64,000 nucleotides of DNA from Nitrosospira sp. Nsp11 (GTDB lineage Bacteria; Pseudomonadota; Gammaproteobacteria; Burkholderiales; Nitrosomonadaceae): contig NZ_FRBV01000012.1 of the NCBI RefSeq assembly GCF_900142705.1, positions 1 to 64,000 on the forward strand, read 5' to 3'. Each line of letters begins with the position of its first letter. The first letter of the stretch is position 1. Below the pieces are notes generated by a model. The model worked only from the letters and a program-made list of their open reading frames with translations. It searched no databases and was not told the DNA's origin. Shown here in pieces: positions 20,172 through 30,735 of this stretch. The translations under genes were made by a program, and so were the position numbers.

Positions 20172-21548
20172 CTAATAGGGCAACTTTGCGTCCGGTTTGA
20201 CCTGCAAAATAACCTTGCGAAAATCCTTCTGTATACGGTTTAAAGCTGCCTCGCTGTCGGCTTCAAATCGTAGCACGATCACTGGCATCGTATTGGATGA
20301 GCGCGCCAATCCAAAACCGTCCTTATATTCGACACGTAGTCCGTCGGTGGTAATCACACGCTCAGGATTATCAAAGCGCGCAGTTTTCTGTAATTGCGCG
20401 ATAACGCGGTAGTTCTCACCTTCCTGTAATCTTATCTGCAATTCAGGCGTGCTAAGGGCGTCCGGGATTTCATTTAGTGCAAGATTGATATCTGTTTTGG
20501 AACTGAGTAGCTCCAGCAGGCGCGCACCTGCATAAAGCCCATCATCAAATCCATACCAGCGTTCATTAAAAAAAATGTGTCCACTCATTTCTCCAGCCAG
20601 CAACGCACCGGTTTCTTTCAATTTGCCTTTTATAAACGAATGTCCCGTCTTCCACATGATAGGCTCGCCGCCATGTTGCTTGATCCAGGGAGCAAGATTG
20701 CGAGTACATTTCACGTCAAAAATGATCCGCCCGCCCGGATTTCTGGACAATACATCGGCAGCAAACAACATCAACTGTCGATCGGGATAAATGATGGCGC
20801 CATTCTTGGTTACAACCCCCACACGATCACCATCACCGTCGAAGGCAAGACCTATTTCCGCATCGGCAGTCTTAAGAGCCTTAATCAGATCTCGCAAGTT
20901 CTCGGGAACGGACGGGTCGGGATGATGATTAGGAAAAGTCCCGTCGACCTCACAGAACAGCTCGGTTACCTCGCATCCCAATCTACGATATAGCGTAGGC
21001 GCATAGCGGCCGGGTACACCATTACCGCAATCAATGACGATTTTCATCGGACGCGCCAGCTTCACATCTCTGGTTATGCGCTGGAGATATGTTTCCGCAA
21101 TATCGTGCGTGCGATAGTCGCCTCTGCCGTAAAAAAAATCGTTATTTTCAAGCCGCCCACTCAAGGCTTGAATGGATTCGGCGGCCAAGGTTTCACCGCC
21201 CAATACCATCTTCAAGCCATTATATTCCGGAGGATTGTGGCTGCCGGTAACCATAACACCGGAATAATTACACAACATATGGGCAGCAAAGTAGAGCATG
21301 GGGGTGGCTACCATCCCGACGTCTATCACGTCGATACCGCTTTTTTGCAAACCTTTCGCAAGTGCCTGTGCCAGTTCCGGGCCTGATAATCTGCCATCCC
21401 GCCCTATCGCTATCGATGCAAGTCCGCGTGCTCGTGCTTCAGATCCGATAGCCTGACCAATGGCTTCGACGATTTCAGCGGTTAGTGTTTTCCCGACAAT
21501 ACCTCTAATATCGTAAGCCTTGAAAATTTCGTGCGGGAATGTGTCCAT
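20172..21548 (-). CDS. algC: Phosphomannomutase/phosphoglucomutase
   Basis: A 458-residue alpha-D-phosphohexomutase of the AlgC type, interconverting 1- and 6-phosphates of mannose or glucose for nucleotide-sugar synthesis. It has the phosphoserine loop MVTGSHNPPEYNGLK near residue 105, the metal-binding AFDGDGDRVGVV near 240, the sugar-specificity loop GEMSGHIFF near 325 and the C-terminal phosphate-binding RSSNTMPVIVLRFEA. Length and motifs match AlgC rather than GlmM. It likely feeds LPS and exopolysaccharide precursors. It has its own promoter region, since a terminator lies just upstream. Confidence 0.9.
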   Translation of the reverse strand: MDTFPHEIFKAYDIRGIVGKTLTAEIVEAIGQAIGSEARARGLASIAIGRDGRLSGPELAQALAKGLQKSGIDVIDVGMVATPMLYFAAHMLCNYSGVMVTGSHNPPEYNGLKMVLGGETLAAESIQALSGRLENNDFFYGRGDYRTHDIAETYLQRITRDVKLARPMKIVIDCGNGVPGRYAPTLYRRLGCEVTELFCEVDGTFPNHHPDPSVPENLRDLIKALKTADAEIGLAFDGDGDRVGVVTKNGAIIYPDRQLMLFAADVLSRNPGGRIIFDVKCTRNLAPWIKQHGGEPIMWKTGHSFIKGKLKETGALLAGEMSGHIFFNERWYGFDDGLYAGARLLELLSSKTDINLALNEIPDALSTPELQIRLQEGENYRVIAQLQKTARFDNPERVITTDGLRVEYKDGFGLARSSNTMPVIVLRFEADSEAALNRIQKDFRKVILQVKPDAKLPY

Positions 21549-21601
21549 TAGAGTAGCGTGAGGTTGAATAGCAATATTTGGGTACAGCTCAACTAATACT
21601 T

Positions 21602-21637
21602 GAAAAAACAGCCATAGTCACCGATCAGGACTATGGC
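21602..21637 (-). terminator. Rho-independent terminator after ilvE-zinc-finger operon
   Basis: GCCATAGTC (21611-21619) pairs with GACTATGGC (21629-21637); on the minus strand this is followed by TGTTTTTTC. On the plus strand the same stem is followed by TTTCTGTTTT, so it may act both ways. Confidence 0.85.
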
Positions 21638-21670
21638 TTTCTGTTTTCAGCAATCAAATACTTGCTTTCG

Positions 21671-21877
21671 TTAATGATGACCTGACGCCGCACCCCCTTT
21701 AAGGGTGTAGCGCGTACCACAGTATGGACATAGTGCTTCGCCTGTGCCTTCTATCGGCAAGAACACGCGAGGATGCGAATTCCATAACAACATTGATGGC
21801 ATCGGGCAATGAAGCGGTAAATCATCAGTAGTGATTTCTATTTGGCGCTCTTTATTATTGCTGGCGTGATTCTGCAT
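21671..21877 (-). CDS. Zinc-finger domain protein (zf-CHCC type)
   Basis: A 68-residue protein with the CHCC pattern of the zf-CHCC family: HCPMP, a His in WNSHPRVFLPI and CPYCGTRYTL near the C-terminus. The domain is that of the mitochondrial complex I subunit NDUFS6. Small free-standing bacterial versions are commonly found directly after ilvE in betaproteobacteria, as here (38 bases). The cellular role is not established. Confidence 0.85.
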   Translation of the reverse strand: MQNHASNNKERQIEITTDDLPLHCPMPSMLLWNSHPRVFLPIEGTGEALCPYCGTRYTLKGGAASGHH

Positions 21878-21915
21878 CGTTTCTCTCAGCTCGTATCAAA
21901 TATAGATCAGCGGAA

Positions 21916-22836
21916 TCAGACATAGGTGAGCCATTCGGCATGATTTTCAGTCTTGCCTCTGGCACAGTCAAAAAACATGGCTTGCAGCCTTTCGGTTATC
22001 GGACCACGTTTTCCGCTGCCGATTCTACGATTATCAAGTTCCCGAATCGGGGTCACTTCCGCTGCAGTACCGGTAAAAAAGGCTTCATCAGCACAATAAA
22101 CTTCATCGCGGGTAATTCGCTTCTCGATTATCGGAATTCCGATTTCTTCGGCAAGCTCCAGAATGGAAGCACGCGTAATACCCTCGAGGCAGGAAGTCAT
22201 ATCCGGCGTATAGAGCTTCCCATGCTTGATGATAAATATATTTTCGCCCGCTCCCTCCGCTACATAGCCGTCCACATCCAGCAGCAGCGCTTCATCATAG
22301 CCGTCAGTCGCAACCTCCTGATGAGCCAATATTGAATTTGCGTAGGTCGCGACCGACTTGGCGCGGCACATGTTGACGTTGACATGATGGCGAGAGAATG
22401 AGGACGTCTTGACACGAATGCCGTTTTCCAGGCCATCCGTGCCCAAATAAGCGCCCCATGGCCAGGCTGCGATAGCGACATGCACAGAAAGCGTCGTCGC
22501 TGCAATACCCATGGCTTCGGAACCGTAGAAAACGATCGGCCGGATATAGCACGATTCCAGCTTGTTCTGCCTGACCATATCGCGCTGCGCCTCCATCAGC
22601 GTCGCCTTGTCATAAGGTATTTTCATCATGAAAATATGTGCAGAATTAAACAAACGGTCGGTATGCTCCTGCAAACGAAAAATCGCGGCGCCTCGGGGCG
22701 TCTGATAGGCACGCAAACCCTCGAATACGCCTAACCCATAGTGCAGGGTGTGGGTAAGCACATGAGTGGTAGCATCACGCCACGGAATTACTTTTCCATC
22801 GCTCCAGATCACGCCGTCGCGGTCAGACATTGACAT
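21916..22836 (-). CDS. ilvE: Branched-chain amino acid aminotransferase
   Basis: PLP-dependent class IV aminotransferase making Leu, Ile and Val from their 2-oxo acids. The 306-residue protein shows VLTHTLHYGLGVFEGLRAY at the N-terminus, the PLP lysine in VNMCRAKSVATYANSILA (about residue 158), and the family signature from EGAGENIFIIK through EVYCADEAFFTGTAAEVTPI. GGAG seven bases upstream supports the first of two close ATGs. It is cotranscribed with the small zinc-finger gene. Confidence 0.95.
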   Translation of the reverse strand: MSMSDRDGVIWSDGKVIPWRDATTHVLTHTLHYGLGVFEGLRAYQTPRGAAIFRLQEHTDRLFNSAHIFMMKIPYDKATLMEAQRDMVRQNKLESCYIRPIVFYGSEAMGIAATTLSVHVAIAAWPWGAYLGTDGLENGIRVKTSSFSRHHVNVNMCRAKSVATYANSILAHQEVATDGYDEALLLDVDGYVAEGAGENIFIIKHGKLYTPDMTSCLEGITRASILELAEEIGIPIIEKRITRDEVYCADEAFFTGTAAEVTPIRELDNRRIGSGKRGPITERLQAMFFDCARGKTENHAEWLTYV

Positions 22837-22998
22837 TCAGGGACTCCGGAGAGAATTGAGAATTGCGTATTCTAACGCATTTTTCCTTGAAAAATGAAAA
22901 CGCTGGCTGTATGCACCCACTCCACCCTATATCAGCAGTTATCGTTGAAATTCAACAGCGCGTTTGCAAAGAGATAAACACAGATCAAGGATGATCGT

Positions 22999-25788
22999 CT
23001 AAAGACGGGATGTACCAAATACTTCATCCCACAATCGCAATACAGCCAAAGACCCGTCTTTCAAATAGCCTCCTTCAACTCGTGCAAACTTTCGCGATTC
23101 GCTTTCCGTTGATGGTATTCCCGCAAGGCCCGAGTCCCCGCTCAATCTTAAACGATGTTGAATTCGCCGGAATTCCCGATAGGCGCTGAGCGCTCGCTCC
23201 GCAGTTTCCCTTTGGATAAGCCCAAGTTTTCCAGCCAGCCGCAGCAGCGCGATGTTGCCGATGTTGTTGGTCAATTCCGGATGGTCGCAGGCATGGCCCA
23301 GAATCAGGTATTGCACAATGAATTCAACATCAATAATCCCACCGCGGTCGTGCTTGACATCGAACAACCCGCTGGAATTGGGATGGGCATCAAGCATTTT
23401 TTGCCGCATGGCCGACACTTCGCGCTTCAGGCTTTCCAGCTCGCGAGGCTGGCGAAGAACTTCCTTGCGGGTATGCTCGAAAGCTTCCCCTACATGAACA
23501 TCTCCCGCTACGAACCGCGCCCGTGTTAATGCCTGATGCTCCCAAACCCAAGCATGATTTCGCTGGTATTGATCAAAAGCCTGGACCGAACTTACCAGCA
23601 AACCGCTGCTGCCGTTCGGGCGCAAGCGTAAATCGGTCTCATACAACAGGCCGGCTGAAGTGTAACTTGTAAGCCAGGAATTGATGCGCTGACTCAGCCT
23701 GGCGTATATTTCGGCTGCATCGGGATGGTTGTCGTCATAAAGAAAAATAATGTCGAGATCCGACGCATAGCCCAATTCTTTCCCTCCCAGCTTGCCATAG
23801 CCGATGATGCCAAAAGCAGGCGGTTTATCCCGGTGCTTTCTTCTCAACCCTGACCAAGCCAAGCCCAATACGGCATCCAGTATCAAATCTGCCAGATCGG
23901 TCAGGTAATCACTCAGGGTTTCCAGCGGCAGCAATCCTTCTACGTCCTGGGCGAGCAATTGAAATACCTGAGCATGTTGAAAATGCCGCAGTACATCCAT
24001 TTGCTGTTCGATATCACTGCCTCCGGGTCCACCCGTTTTGTTTAATTGCTGAATCAACCTTGCCCTGGCTCGAGACCAATCCGGCGCGGCCTGAAGATCA
24101 GCAGGATTGAGCAATTCATCCAGCAAGATGGGATGCCTGCCCAAGTACTCGCTGGCCCACTGGCTTATGCTGACAAGTTTGGCTACCCGCTCCAAGGCCT
24201 GGGGATACTCCAGCAGCAGCGCGAGATAGGCTGCGCGCCGGCTCACGTTTTCCAGTAACTGCAGTAAACGCTCGAGTGTAGTGTCTGCCGAGGGGAACCT
24301 GGCAGACACTTCGATCAGGGCAGGGACGAGCGCATCAACCCGCTTTTTGCTCGCTTGCGGCAATTGGCGATATCGGGTGCTTACATGAAACTCCTGTAAG
24401 CGCCGCACAATTTTTTCCGCACTGGAAAATCCCATCGTAACCAGTTGCGTAGTGGCGGCCTCGGCTTCGATCCCGTCATCGTTTCTTTCCGGCCACAACC
24501 ATGCGAAGGTGTGATGAGTTTGCGGTTTGCGTGGAGCAGCAAATATGTCCTCAAAATGCCGGGTAACATTGCAGCGATGGGTATCGAGTCTCTGCAAAAA
24601 TTCACCATAGGAAGAGAAGCCCATGGAAACCGCTATCAACGGCTGATCGGTATGCGTTTCCGGCAACATCTGCGTTTGTTGATCATCAAGATACTGTAAG
24701 CGATGTTCAAGATTGCGCAGAAAGTGATAAGCATTCGTGAGCTCTAATACAATTTTATCTGGCAGTTGCTGTTTTTCACGCAGCAACGCTAATGTGGCGA
24801 GTGTAGAACGGATGCGCAAATCGGCGTCCCGCCCGCCGCGGATCAGCTGGAACAACTGGGCAATGAACTCGATCTCACGGATTCCGCCCGGTCCGAGCTT
24901 GATATCCCCATGCGTCTCGCGGCGATTTACCTCCCGGCGTATTTGCGCGTGTAAATCCCGCATGGATTCGTAAGCGCCAAAGTCCAGATATTTCCGAAAC
25001 ACGAACGGTTGTGCTATTTGTTCAATAATCACCGCCCTTTGTGCATGCGGGCCCGCTATTGCTCGGCCTTTGATCCAGGCGTAGCGCTCCCACTCGCGAC
25101 CTTGGCTGATGAAATATTCTTCAAGCATGGCAAAGCTCATCACCAGCGGGCCGCTTTCGCCGTATGGACGTAATCGCATATCCACACGAAAAACGTAACC
25201 GTCTGGCGTGATATCGTTGAGGCTCCCAATCAGTTTCCGTCCAAGACGAGCAAAAAAATCATGATTGGATATAGATCTAGGACCGCTGGTTTCGCCGTCT
25301 TCCGGATAAACGAAAATCAGGTCTACATCGGACGAAACGTTGAGCTCGCAACCGCCCAGCTTTCCCATGGCAATCACCAGCATTTCCTGAATTTTGTTTT
25401 CGGTATTTCTTGGCTGGCCATAGCGGTCGGTATCAGCCAGCCAAGTCTGTTGACGCTCGAGTGCGAAGTCAATAGTGAGCTCCGCCAAATCGGTCATGCT
25501 CGTCATCACCTCGGCAAGACTCGCCAGGCCTCCCAGATCCCGTGCTGCCAGCCGCAGCATTACCCGCTTGCGCAGGCTGCGCAAAACCTTATTTAGACAT
25601 GCCTCGTCATTTACAGCTTTGGCATTCGTGTTCACGAATGCTTGCATATCCTCTCGCAGAAAAGGAGACTGCAAATTTTGCTTGAGCTCAGCCAGTAATT
25701 CAGGCTCACTCTCCAGTATCCGGTATGCGTAACGACTGAACGGAAGGATGTGTTCGATTATTTCAGTTGCAGAACGATCGGTATGCAT
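22999..25788 (-). CDS. glnE: Bifunctional glutamine synthetase adenylyltransferase/deadenylase
   Basis: Controls glutamine synthetase by adding or removing AMP in response to PII. The 929-residue protein has the expected two nucleotidyltransferase halves: GGCELNVSSDVDLIFVYP near residue 150 in the deadenylase half and GKELGYASDLDIIFLYDD near 670 in the adenylyltransferase half, separated by a helical PII-responsive linker. Length is in the family range (about 900-950). In an ammonia oxidiser it would tune assimilation of the energy substrate. Genes on both sides are separated by more than 150 bases. Confidence 0.94.
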   Translation of the reverse strand: MHTDRSATEIIEHILPFSRYAYRILESEPELLAELKQNLQSPFLREDMQAFVNTNAKAVNDEACLNKVLRSLRKRVMLRLAARDLGGLASLAEVMTSMTDLAELTIDFALERQQTWLADTDRYGQPRNTENKIQEMLVIAMGKLGGCELNVSSDVDLIFVYPEDGETSGPRSISNHDFFARLGRKLIGSLNDITPDGYVFRVDMRLRPYGESGPLVMSFAMLEEYFISQGREWERYAWIKGRAIAGPHAQRAVIIEQIAQPFVFRKYLDFGAYESMRDLHAQIRREVNRRETHGDIKLGPGGIREIEFIAQLFQLIRGGRDADLRIRSTLATLALLREKQQLPDKIVLELTNAYHFLRNLEHRLQYLDDQQTQMLPETHTDQPLIAVSMGFSSYGEFLQRLDTHRCNVTRHFEDIFAAPRKPQTHHTFAWLWPERNDDGIEAEAATTQLVTMGFSSAEKIVRRLQEFHVSTRYRQLPQASKKRVDALVPALIEVSARFPSADTTLERLLQLLENVSRRAAYLALLLEYPQALERVAKLVSISQWASEYLGRHPILLDELLNPADLQAAPDWSRARARLIQQLNKTGGPGGSDIEQQMDVLRHFQHAQVFQLLAQDVEGLLPLETLSDYLTDLADLILDAVLGLAWSGLRRKHRDKPPAFGIIGYGKLGGKELGYASDLDIIFLYDDNHPDAAEIYARLSQRINSWLTSYTSAGLLYETDLRLRPNGSSGLLVSSVQAFDQYQRNHAWVWEHQALTRARFVAGDVHVGEAFEHTRKEVLRQPRELESLKREVSAMRQKMLDAHPNSSGLFDVKHDRGGIIDVEFIVQYLILGHACDHPELTNNIGNIALLRLAGKLGLIQRETAERALSAYREFRRIQHRLRLSGDSGLAGIPSTESESRKFARVEGGYLKDGSLAVLRLWDEVFGTSRL

Positions 25789-26007
25789 GGTCGAGATTCG
25801 GAGTTACAATAAATTATCAAAATATCTTTATTCCATCTGCATGGGTATTATGAGGTCATCAGGCTTGAACAAAGATGGCGCGGATATCTCTAATCTCTCT
25901 TTCACGCTTTTGCACCTTATCGCTTAGATCAAGTACAAACATACTTCCCGCTCATCCACGGGTAGAGAAGAACATATCGCCCCACGCAAACAAACCGGAT
26001 CTATTTA

Positions 26008-29000
26008 TTGAACTTATCAATAACGCCTCCCCCTCCTCCACGGTCCGGCTTGCTGTCCCGGCTGCTGACATGGGCGCTGATCGTGGTTGCAGCCTGTTTT
26101 TCCTTGCTGCTGCTATTGCTACGCTACTGGCTGCTTCCTGACATCGAGCAATATCGGGAAAATATCGCTTCTGCCATCAGCCATGCTTCCGGGCAGCACA
26201 TAACGATAGGCGAGATCAGCGCAAATTGGGACGGACTACGTCCTCATATGATGCTGCGCGCCGTAAAAGTACATGATGAAGAGGGCGACATTACGTTGCT
26301 GTTGAATCAACTGTCAGGCACGCTTTCGTGGCGCTCAATATTACACGGCAAATTGTACTTTCGCGAAATCGAGATCGAACAGCCCGATCTAATCGTGCGC
26401 CGTGATACCAAAGGTGTGATCCATGTCGCCGGGTTCGCGCTCAGCAAAGAACTGACTGGGAGTGAAAACGATTTTTCCGATTGGCTTTTGAATCAGAATC
26501 AAGTCCGGATCAATAACGCCAGCATTCTCTGGCAGGATGACCAGCGTGGCGCGCCAGAACTGGAGTTACTCGTCAACTTGCGTCTTGAAAACAGGGGTCA
26601 CCGTCATCGCTTCGGCATACGTGCCACGCCGCCTGCCGAGCTTGCCGCACAGCTGGATATGCGCGGCGATTTTACCGGCGAATCGCTGGCCAACTCCGAC
26701 CTGTGGCAAGGCCGGCTGTTCATGCAGATAGATAATGCCGATATTGCCGCTTGGGGTGTCTGGCTGCCCTTTCCACAAGAAATCAGGCTAAATCGAGGCG
26801 TTGGAGCGCTACGCATGTGGGCCGGAATTGATGGGACTGATATGAAGAAGCTGACTGCGGACATGCGCTTACGTAATGTCAAAGCACAACTGGCGCCCGA
26901 TTTACCCGAATTAGACCTTATCCGTTTGCAGGGTAGAGTCGGATGGCGAAAGATTAACGGCGGAGGCACTGAAGTTTTCGCGCACAAATTGAGTACTTCT
27001 GCTCGTGGCAAACGAAAGTGGATATTACAGCCGGTAAGTTTTTCGCTGCAGACGATACCTTCTAATGTGACTGAACCTCATAGCACGAAATTGAGTATCG
27101 ACAATCTGGAACTGGAAGTTTTGAAAGATGCAGCGAACTACTTGCCAATCAGCGCGCCATTGCGAGAGCAGCTCAGCAAGATAGCGCCCCGCGGAGAAAT
27201 TCGTCATATGAGGGTGAACTGGAGCGGTGAACTGCCAGCGCCTCCCAATTTCAGCGCAAAAGGAGGATTCACCAATTTGGGTATGAGAAAATCCGGAAGG
27301 CTGCCCGCGTTCAGTGGCGTTTCCGGTAATATTGACATTACCGAGCGAGGCGGCGCCCTGACCCTGAACTCTCAAAACGTAATCGTGGAATTGCCTGAAG
27401 TATTTCGTGCGCCGCTGGCGCTGGAAATCATCACCGGTCAGGCGAGCTGGAATGTTTTAGCCAATAAAGATTCCATTGCATTCAGGTTCAACAACATTGC
27501 CTTTTCCAATAAAAATGCTGCGGGGTTGGCTTACGGAACTTATCGTTTTACAGCTGACTCCCCGGGAAAAATCGATCTGGTAGCCCATCTGGCGCGCGCC
27601 GATGCACCTTATTTGATGCATTACATGCCGATAGCAGTGAATTATCGAGATTGGCTTGACGATTCGATCGTTGAGGCGGGAACGCTGGAAGCCCGGCTTC
27701 ATCTCAAGGGAGACCTGAGCCAGTTTCCTTTCGCCCATAGTGAAAACGGTATTTTCAGGTTACAGGCAAAGGTGTCCGGGTTAACGCTGGATCACATCCC
27801 CGGATGGCCCCGCATAGAGAATATGTACGGGAATTTGCAATTTCATAACAGCCGCATGGAATTTGACGCTTCTCAAGCTGATATCTTTGGAACAAAATTA
27901 AGCCGGGTGAACTTAAACATTGCCGACATGGCTGCATCCGATGCCATCTTAAGAAGCGAAATGCAAGCAAGCGGCTCGACGCGGCAATTCTTGAAATTCG
28001 CTAAATCGAGCATGGGCAGTAGTGATAACGGCAGCCTTGTCGATAATATCAGCATAACTGGGGAGGGAAGACTGCTGCTCAAGCTCGATATTCCGCTGGA
28101 TCATCCGGAAGCGGTCAAGCTATCAGGCAACTATCAGTTTATCGATAATCAGATTGATCCAGGCTCTCGCCTGCCCAACCTGAATAACGTCAACGGTGTA
28201 ATGGCTTTTACCGGCTCGGGGATAAAGACAGAAAATATAACTGCCCATCTCCTCGGTGGACCGGTGGTTATAAACTCCGCGGATATGCCGGACGGTAGCA
28301 TACGTTTATCCGCCGCTGGCAAGATCAACCTCAACAAGATGAGCGAAATTCCGCAGGGGTCAGCGCGCGCCGCGCCATTGTGGAGACGCTATTTACGAGG
28401 CGATACCGATTGGCTGGCCATCGTCGATATACGCAACAAGTTGGCGGATATATCTATCGAATCATCGCTGGTCGGCATTACCTCCGATTTACCTGAGCCT
28501 TTTTCCAAGGCTGCCGCCGACACTGCACTGCTACGTTTCGAAAGGAAAGCCATGGATTCGAATAGCGATGAGCTAAGCTTAAGCTATGGCGATCTGGTAA
28601 TGGCGAAATTCGAACGCGGCCAGGACGATGCCGGCAATTACCACGTAGAGAGGGGTATAGTAAGTTTTGGCACAGCACCTGCTGTTTTGCCCCAAAACGG
28701 TATATCGGCGAGTGGCGAGGTGCCATCCCTGAATCTGGACCGATGGCGCAACATATTGGCGCACGCCGGTAATGAACCTGGGCCGCCTCTCGGCCTGACA
28801 AGCATCAATTTCCATATTGGTGCGCTCGACTTTCTGGGCAGACACTTGAAAGACGTCACACTGAACGCCGACCGGGAAGACGGGATATGGTATTCCACCA
28901 TCACAAGCGAGCACATCAATGGTGGTATCAGCTGGGACCCATCCAGCAACGGTAAAATAGTGGCGCGATTGAACAGGTTGATTATTCCCGCCAATTCCCG

Positions 29001-29841
29001 CCCATCTAAATCAACCGTACGAGCACAGATCCAGCAGGAGAAAGACTTGCCCGCTCTTGACGTAACGGTAGATAATTTTTTTATTGGCGAGAAACAACTG
29101 GGTCAGCTCGAACTGGTAGCCAGCCAGGAGGAGAGGAACTGGCGCATCGAGAAACTGCATATATCCAATTCAGACAGTGCAATAACGGCGCGCGGCATCT
29201 GGTACAATCGCGCCGCACAACCCATTATGCGAGCTAATCTTACAGTAGAGGCGAGTGATATTGGCCTGTTTCTGGCGCGCCTCGGCCACCCAGATCGCGT
29301 GAAACGCGGCAGTGGCAAGCTTGAGGGCGTCTTGTCGTGGTCTGGCGGCCCTCAATCAGTAGATTATCCTACCCTCTCAGGCAGCTTCAAGGTGGATGCC
29401 AAGCGAGGGCAATTTCCTAAATTTGAGCCAGGGATTGGCAGACTGTTCGGTATTTTCGACCTGCGATCGTTACCACGAAGAATCACATTGGACTTCCATG
29501 ATGTGTTCAGCGAAGGTTTCGGTTTCGATAATATCTCTGGCGGCGTGAAAATCGGCCGTGGGATAGCTGTCACCGATGATCTCAAAATAGAAGGACCCGC
29601 AGCAAAGGTTGCCATAAACGGTGAAATAAACCTGGAAGCAGAAACCCAAAAACTGCATATCACAGTTAATCCGTCATTAGGATTGGCGGCTCCGGTGGTC
29701 GGCGTGGCCTCTGCAATTGCAAATACGGCAATGCAAAACCCAACCCCATCCAATGAATATGATATTACCGGTACCTGGACCGATCCGACCGTTATCAAAA
29801 AGGCCGGGCGAGCACATGAATCAAGCGAATATGAACAATAA
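26008..29841 (+). CDS. yhdP: YhdP family AsmA-like phospholipid transport protein
   Basis: A 1277-residue inner-membrane-anchored periplasmic protein of the AsmA-like family; in E. coli YhdP works with TamB and YdbH to move phospholipids to the outer membrane. A single N-terminal helix (LLTWALIVVAACFSLLLLLLRYWLLP, residues 18-43) is followed by a long beta-rich region and the conserved C-terminal part (RGQFPKFEPGIGRLFGIFDLRSLPRRITLDF). Start is TTG with GGAT upstream. Divergent to glnE. The nit and tldD genes that usually follow directly are displaced by an insertion. Confidence 0.9.
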   Translation: MNLSITPPPPPRSGLLSRLLTWALIVVAACFSLLLLLLRYWLLPDIEQYRENIASAISHASGQHITIGEISANWDGLRPHMMLRAVKVHDEEGDITLLLNQLSGTLSWRSILHGKLYFREIEIEQPDLIVRRDTKGVIHVAGFALSKELTGSENDFSDWLLNQNQVRINNASILWQDDQRGAPELELLVNLRLENRGHRHRFGIRATPPAELAAQLDMRGDFTGESLANSDLWQGRLFMQIDNADIAAWGVWLPFPQEIRLNRGVGALRMWAGIDGTDMKKLTADMRLRNVKAQLAPDLPELDLIRLQGRVGWRKINGGGTEVFAHKLSTSARGKRKWILQPVSFSLQTIPSNVTEPHSTKLSIDNLELEVLKDAANYLPISAPLREQLSKIAPRGEIRHMRVNWSGELPAPPNFSAKGGFTNLGMRKSGRLPAFSGVSGNIDITERGGALTLNSQNVIVELPEVFRAPLALEIITGQASWNVLANKDSIAFRFNNIAFSNKNAAGLAYGTYRFTADSPGKIDLVAHLARADAPYLMHYMPIAVNYRDWLDDSIVEAGTLEARLHLKGDLSQFPFAHSENGIFRLQAKVSGLTLDHIPGWPRIENMYGNLQFHNSRMEFDASQADIFGTKLSRVNLNIADMAASDAILRSEMQASGSTRQFLKFAKSSMGSSDNGSLVDNISITGEGRLLLKLDIPLDHPEAVKLSGNYQFIDNQIDPGSRLPNLNNVNGVMAFTGSGIKTENITAHLLGGPVVINSADMPDGSIRLSAAGKINLNKMSEIPQGSARAAPLWRRYLRGDTDWLAIVDIRNKLADISIESSLVGITSDLPEPFSKAAADTALLRFERKAMDSNSDELSLSYGDLVMAKFERGQDDAGNYHVERGIVSFGTAPAVLPQNGISASGEVPSLNLDRWRNILAHAGNEPGPPLGLTSINFHIGALDFLGRHLKDVTLNADREDGIWYSTITSEHINGGISWDPSSNGKIVARLNRLIIPANSRPSKSTVRAQIQQEKDLPALDVTVDNFFIGEKQLGQLELVASQEERNWRIEKLHISNSDSAITARGIWYNRAAQPIMRANLTVEASDIGLFLARLGHPDRVKRGSGKLEGVLSWSGGPQSVDYPTLSGSFKVDAKRGQFPKFEPGIGRLFGIFDLRSLPRRITLDFHDVFSEGFGFDNISGGVKIGRGIAVTDDLKIEGPAAKVAINGEINLEAETQKLHITVNPSLGLAAPVVGVASAIANTAMQNPTPSNEYDITGTWTDPTVIKKAGRAHESSEYEQ

Positions 29842-30114
29842 AATTGGGTGGGGTAGATGGCGTTTAGCGACTTGTATTGAACACGACACCAATCAGCTTT
29901 TTGGGGCGATTCTCCAATGTAACGACGCCAGGGGCCTCAAATCAAATACAAATGAACGGAGCGCTGCGGATAGCGCGTCAGCCGAATCCCATAATATCCC
30001 GAACCGGAACCATGATGGCAGGGCCGTTCGCAAAAGATGCACTTCAGTCCAATAGGCAAACTTTACGCAGCTCAATAAACTCAACACCTGCAGTCAATAA
30101 AGTGATGCTGTTAT
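29842..30114. other. Intergenic stretch at left of inserted segment
   Basis: The first bases after the yhdP stop, ATGAACAATAAAATTGGG, could be the remnant of the original start of the next gene in the ancestral operon, but the frame soon loses any nitrilase character. Frames of 60-80 codons cover the region without ribosome binding sites. No gene called. Confidence 0.35.
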
Positions 30115-30735
30115 TTGGAACCTGATATTGTTCAGACAAAACACCTTAAAAGCTTGGCTCGGCTTTTGCTTCGAGATTATTCTTTCTACCATATCTATAG
30201 GCGCAACTGCGCCGAAGAAAAATCTTTATTAACAGACGGATTAAGGTTTGAGACAATCGAAAAAAAGGAAATTGAAAGCGCCCGAGATAGGATAATTGCC
30301 GATCAAGCTTGGTATCATGGGCAGGATACTCACGCATATGCCTGTATTGAAGGCTCTCGGATCATCGGTCTATGTTTTTTCTGGTACGGGGAGCGCTATA
30401 AGAAAAGAAACTTCTGGCCGCTCACAAATCAAGAAGCGAAGTTAGTACAATTATTCGTTCTTCCCGACATGCGCGGGCAGGGCATCGGTAAAAGTCTCAT
30501 ACAGTTCGCTACGGGAGATATGTCTCGTCGAGAGTTCAAGTACGTATATGCGCGCATCTGGCGATCGAATACGCCGTCTTTAAAAGCGTTCAAAAGTGCC
30601 AGCTGGAATCGTGTGGCAACCGTAATTGAAATTTTCCTGCGGGGAAGGAATAAGCCCTTCAGGTTGGAACTTGGCAGAGTCATCCCTCAAGAACGAGTAG
30701 ATCAAAGTCCATCGTCCATCGCTGACTATCCTTAA
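30115..30735 (+). CDS. GNAT family N-acetyltransferase
   Basis: A 206-residue protein whose C-terminal half has the GNAT acetyl-CoA loop: LVQLFVLPDMRGQGIGKSLIQFA near residues 115-137, followed by VYARIWRSNTPSLKAFKSASW. The N-terminal half (SLARLLLRDYSFYHIYRRN) is not recognised. TTG start without a clear ribosome binding site, so the N-terminus is uncertain. It sits alone in a segment that splits the yhdP-nit-tldD operon, so it is probably a later acquisition. Substrate cannot be predicted. Confidence 0.7.
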   Translation: MEPDIVQTKHLKSLARLLLRDYSFYHIYRRNCAEEKSLLTDGLRFETIEKKEIESARDRIIADQAWYHGQDTHAYACIEGSRIIGLCFFWYGERYKKRNFWPLTNQEAKLVQLFVLPDMRGQGIGKSLIQFATGDMSRREFKYVYARIWRSNTPSLKAFKSASWNRVATVIEIFLRGRNKPFRLELGRVIPQERVDQSPSSIADYP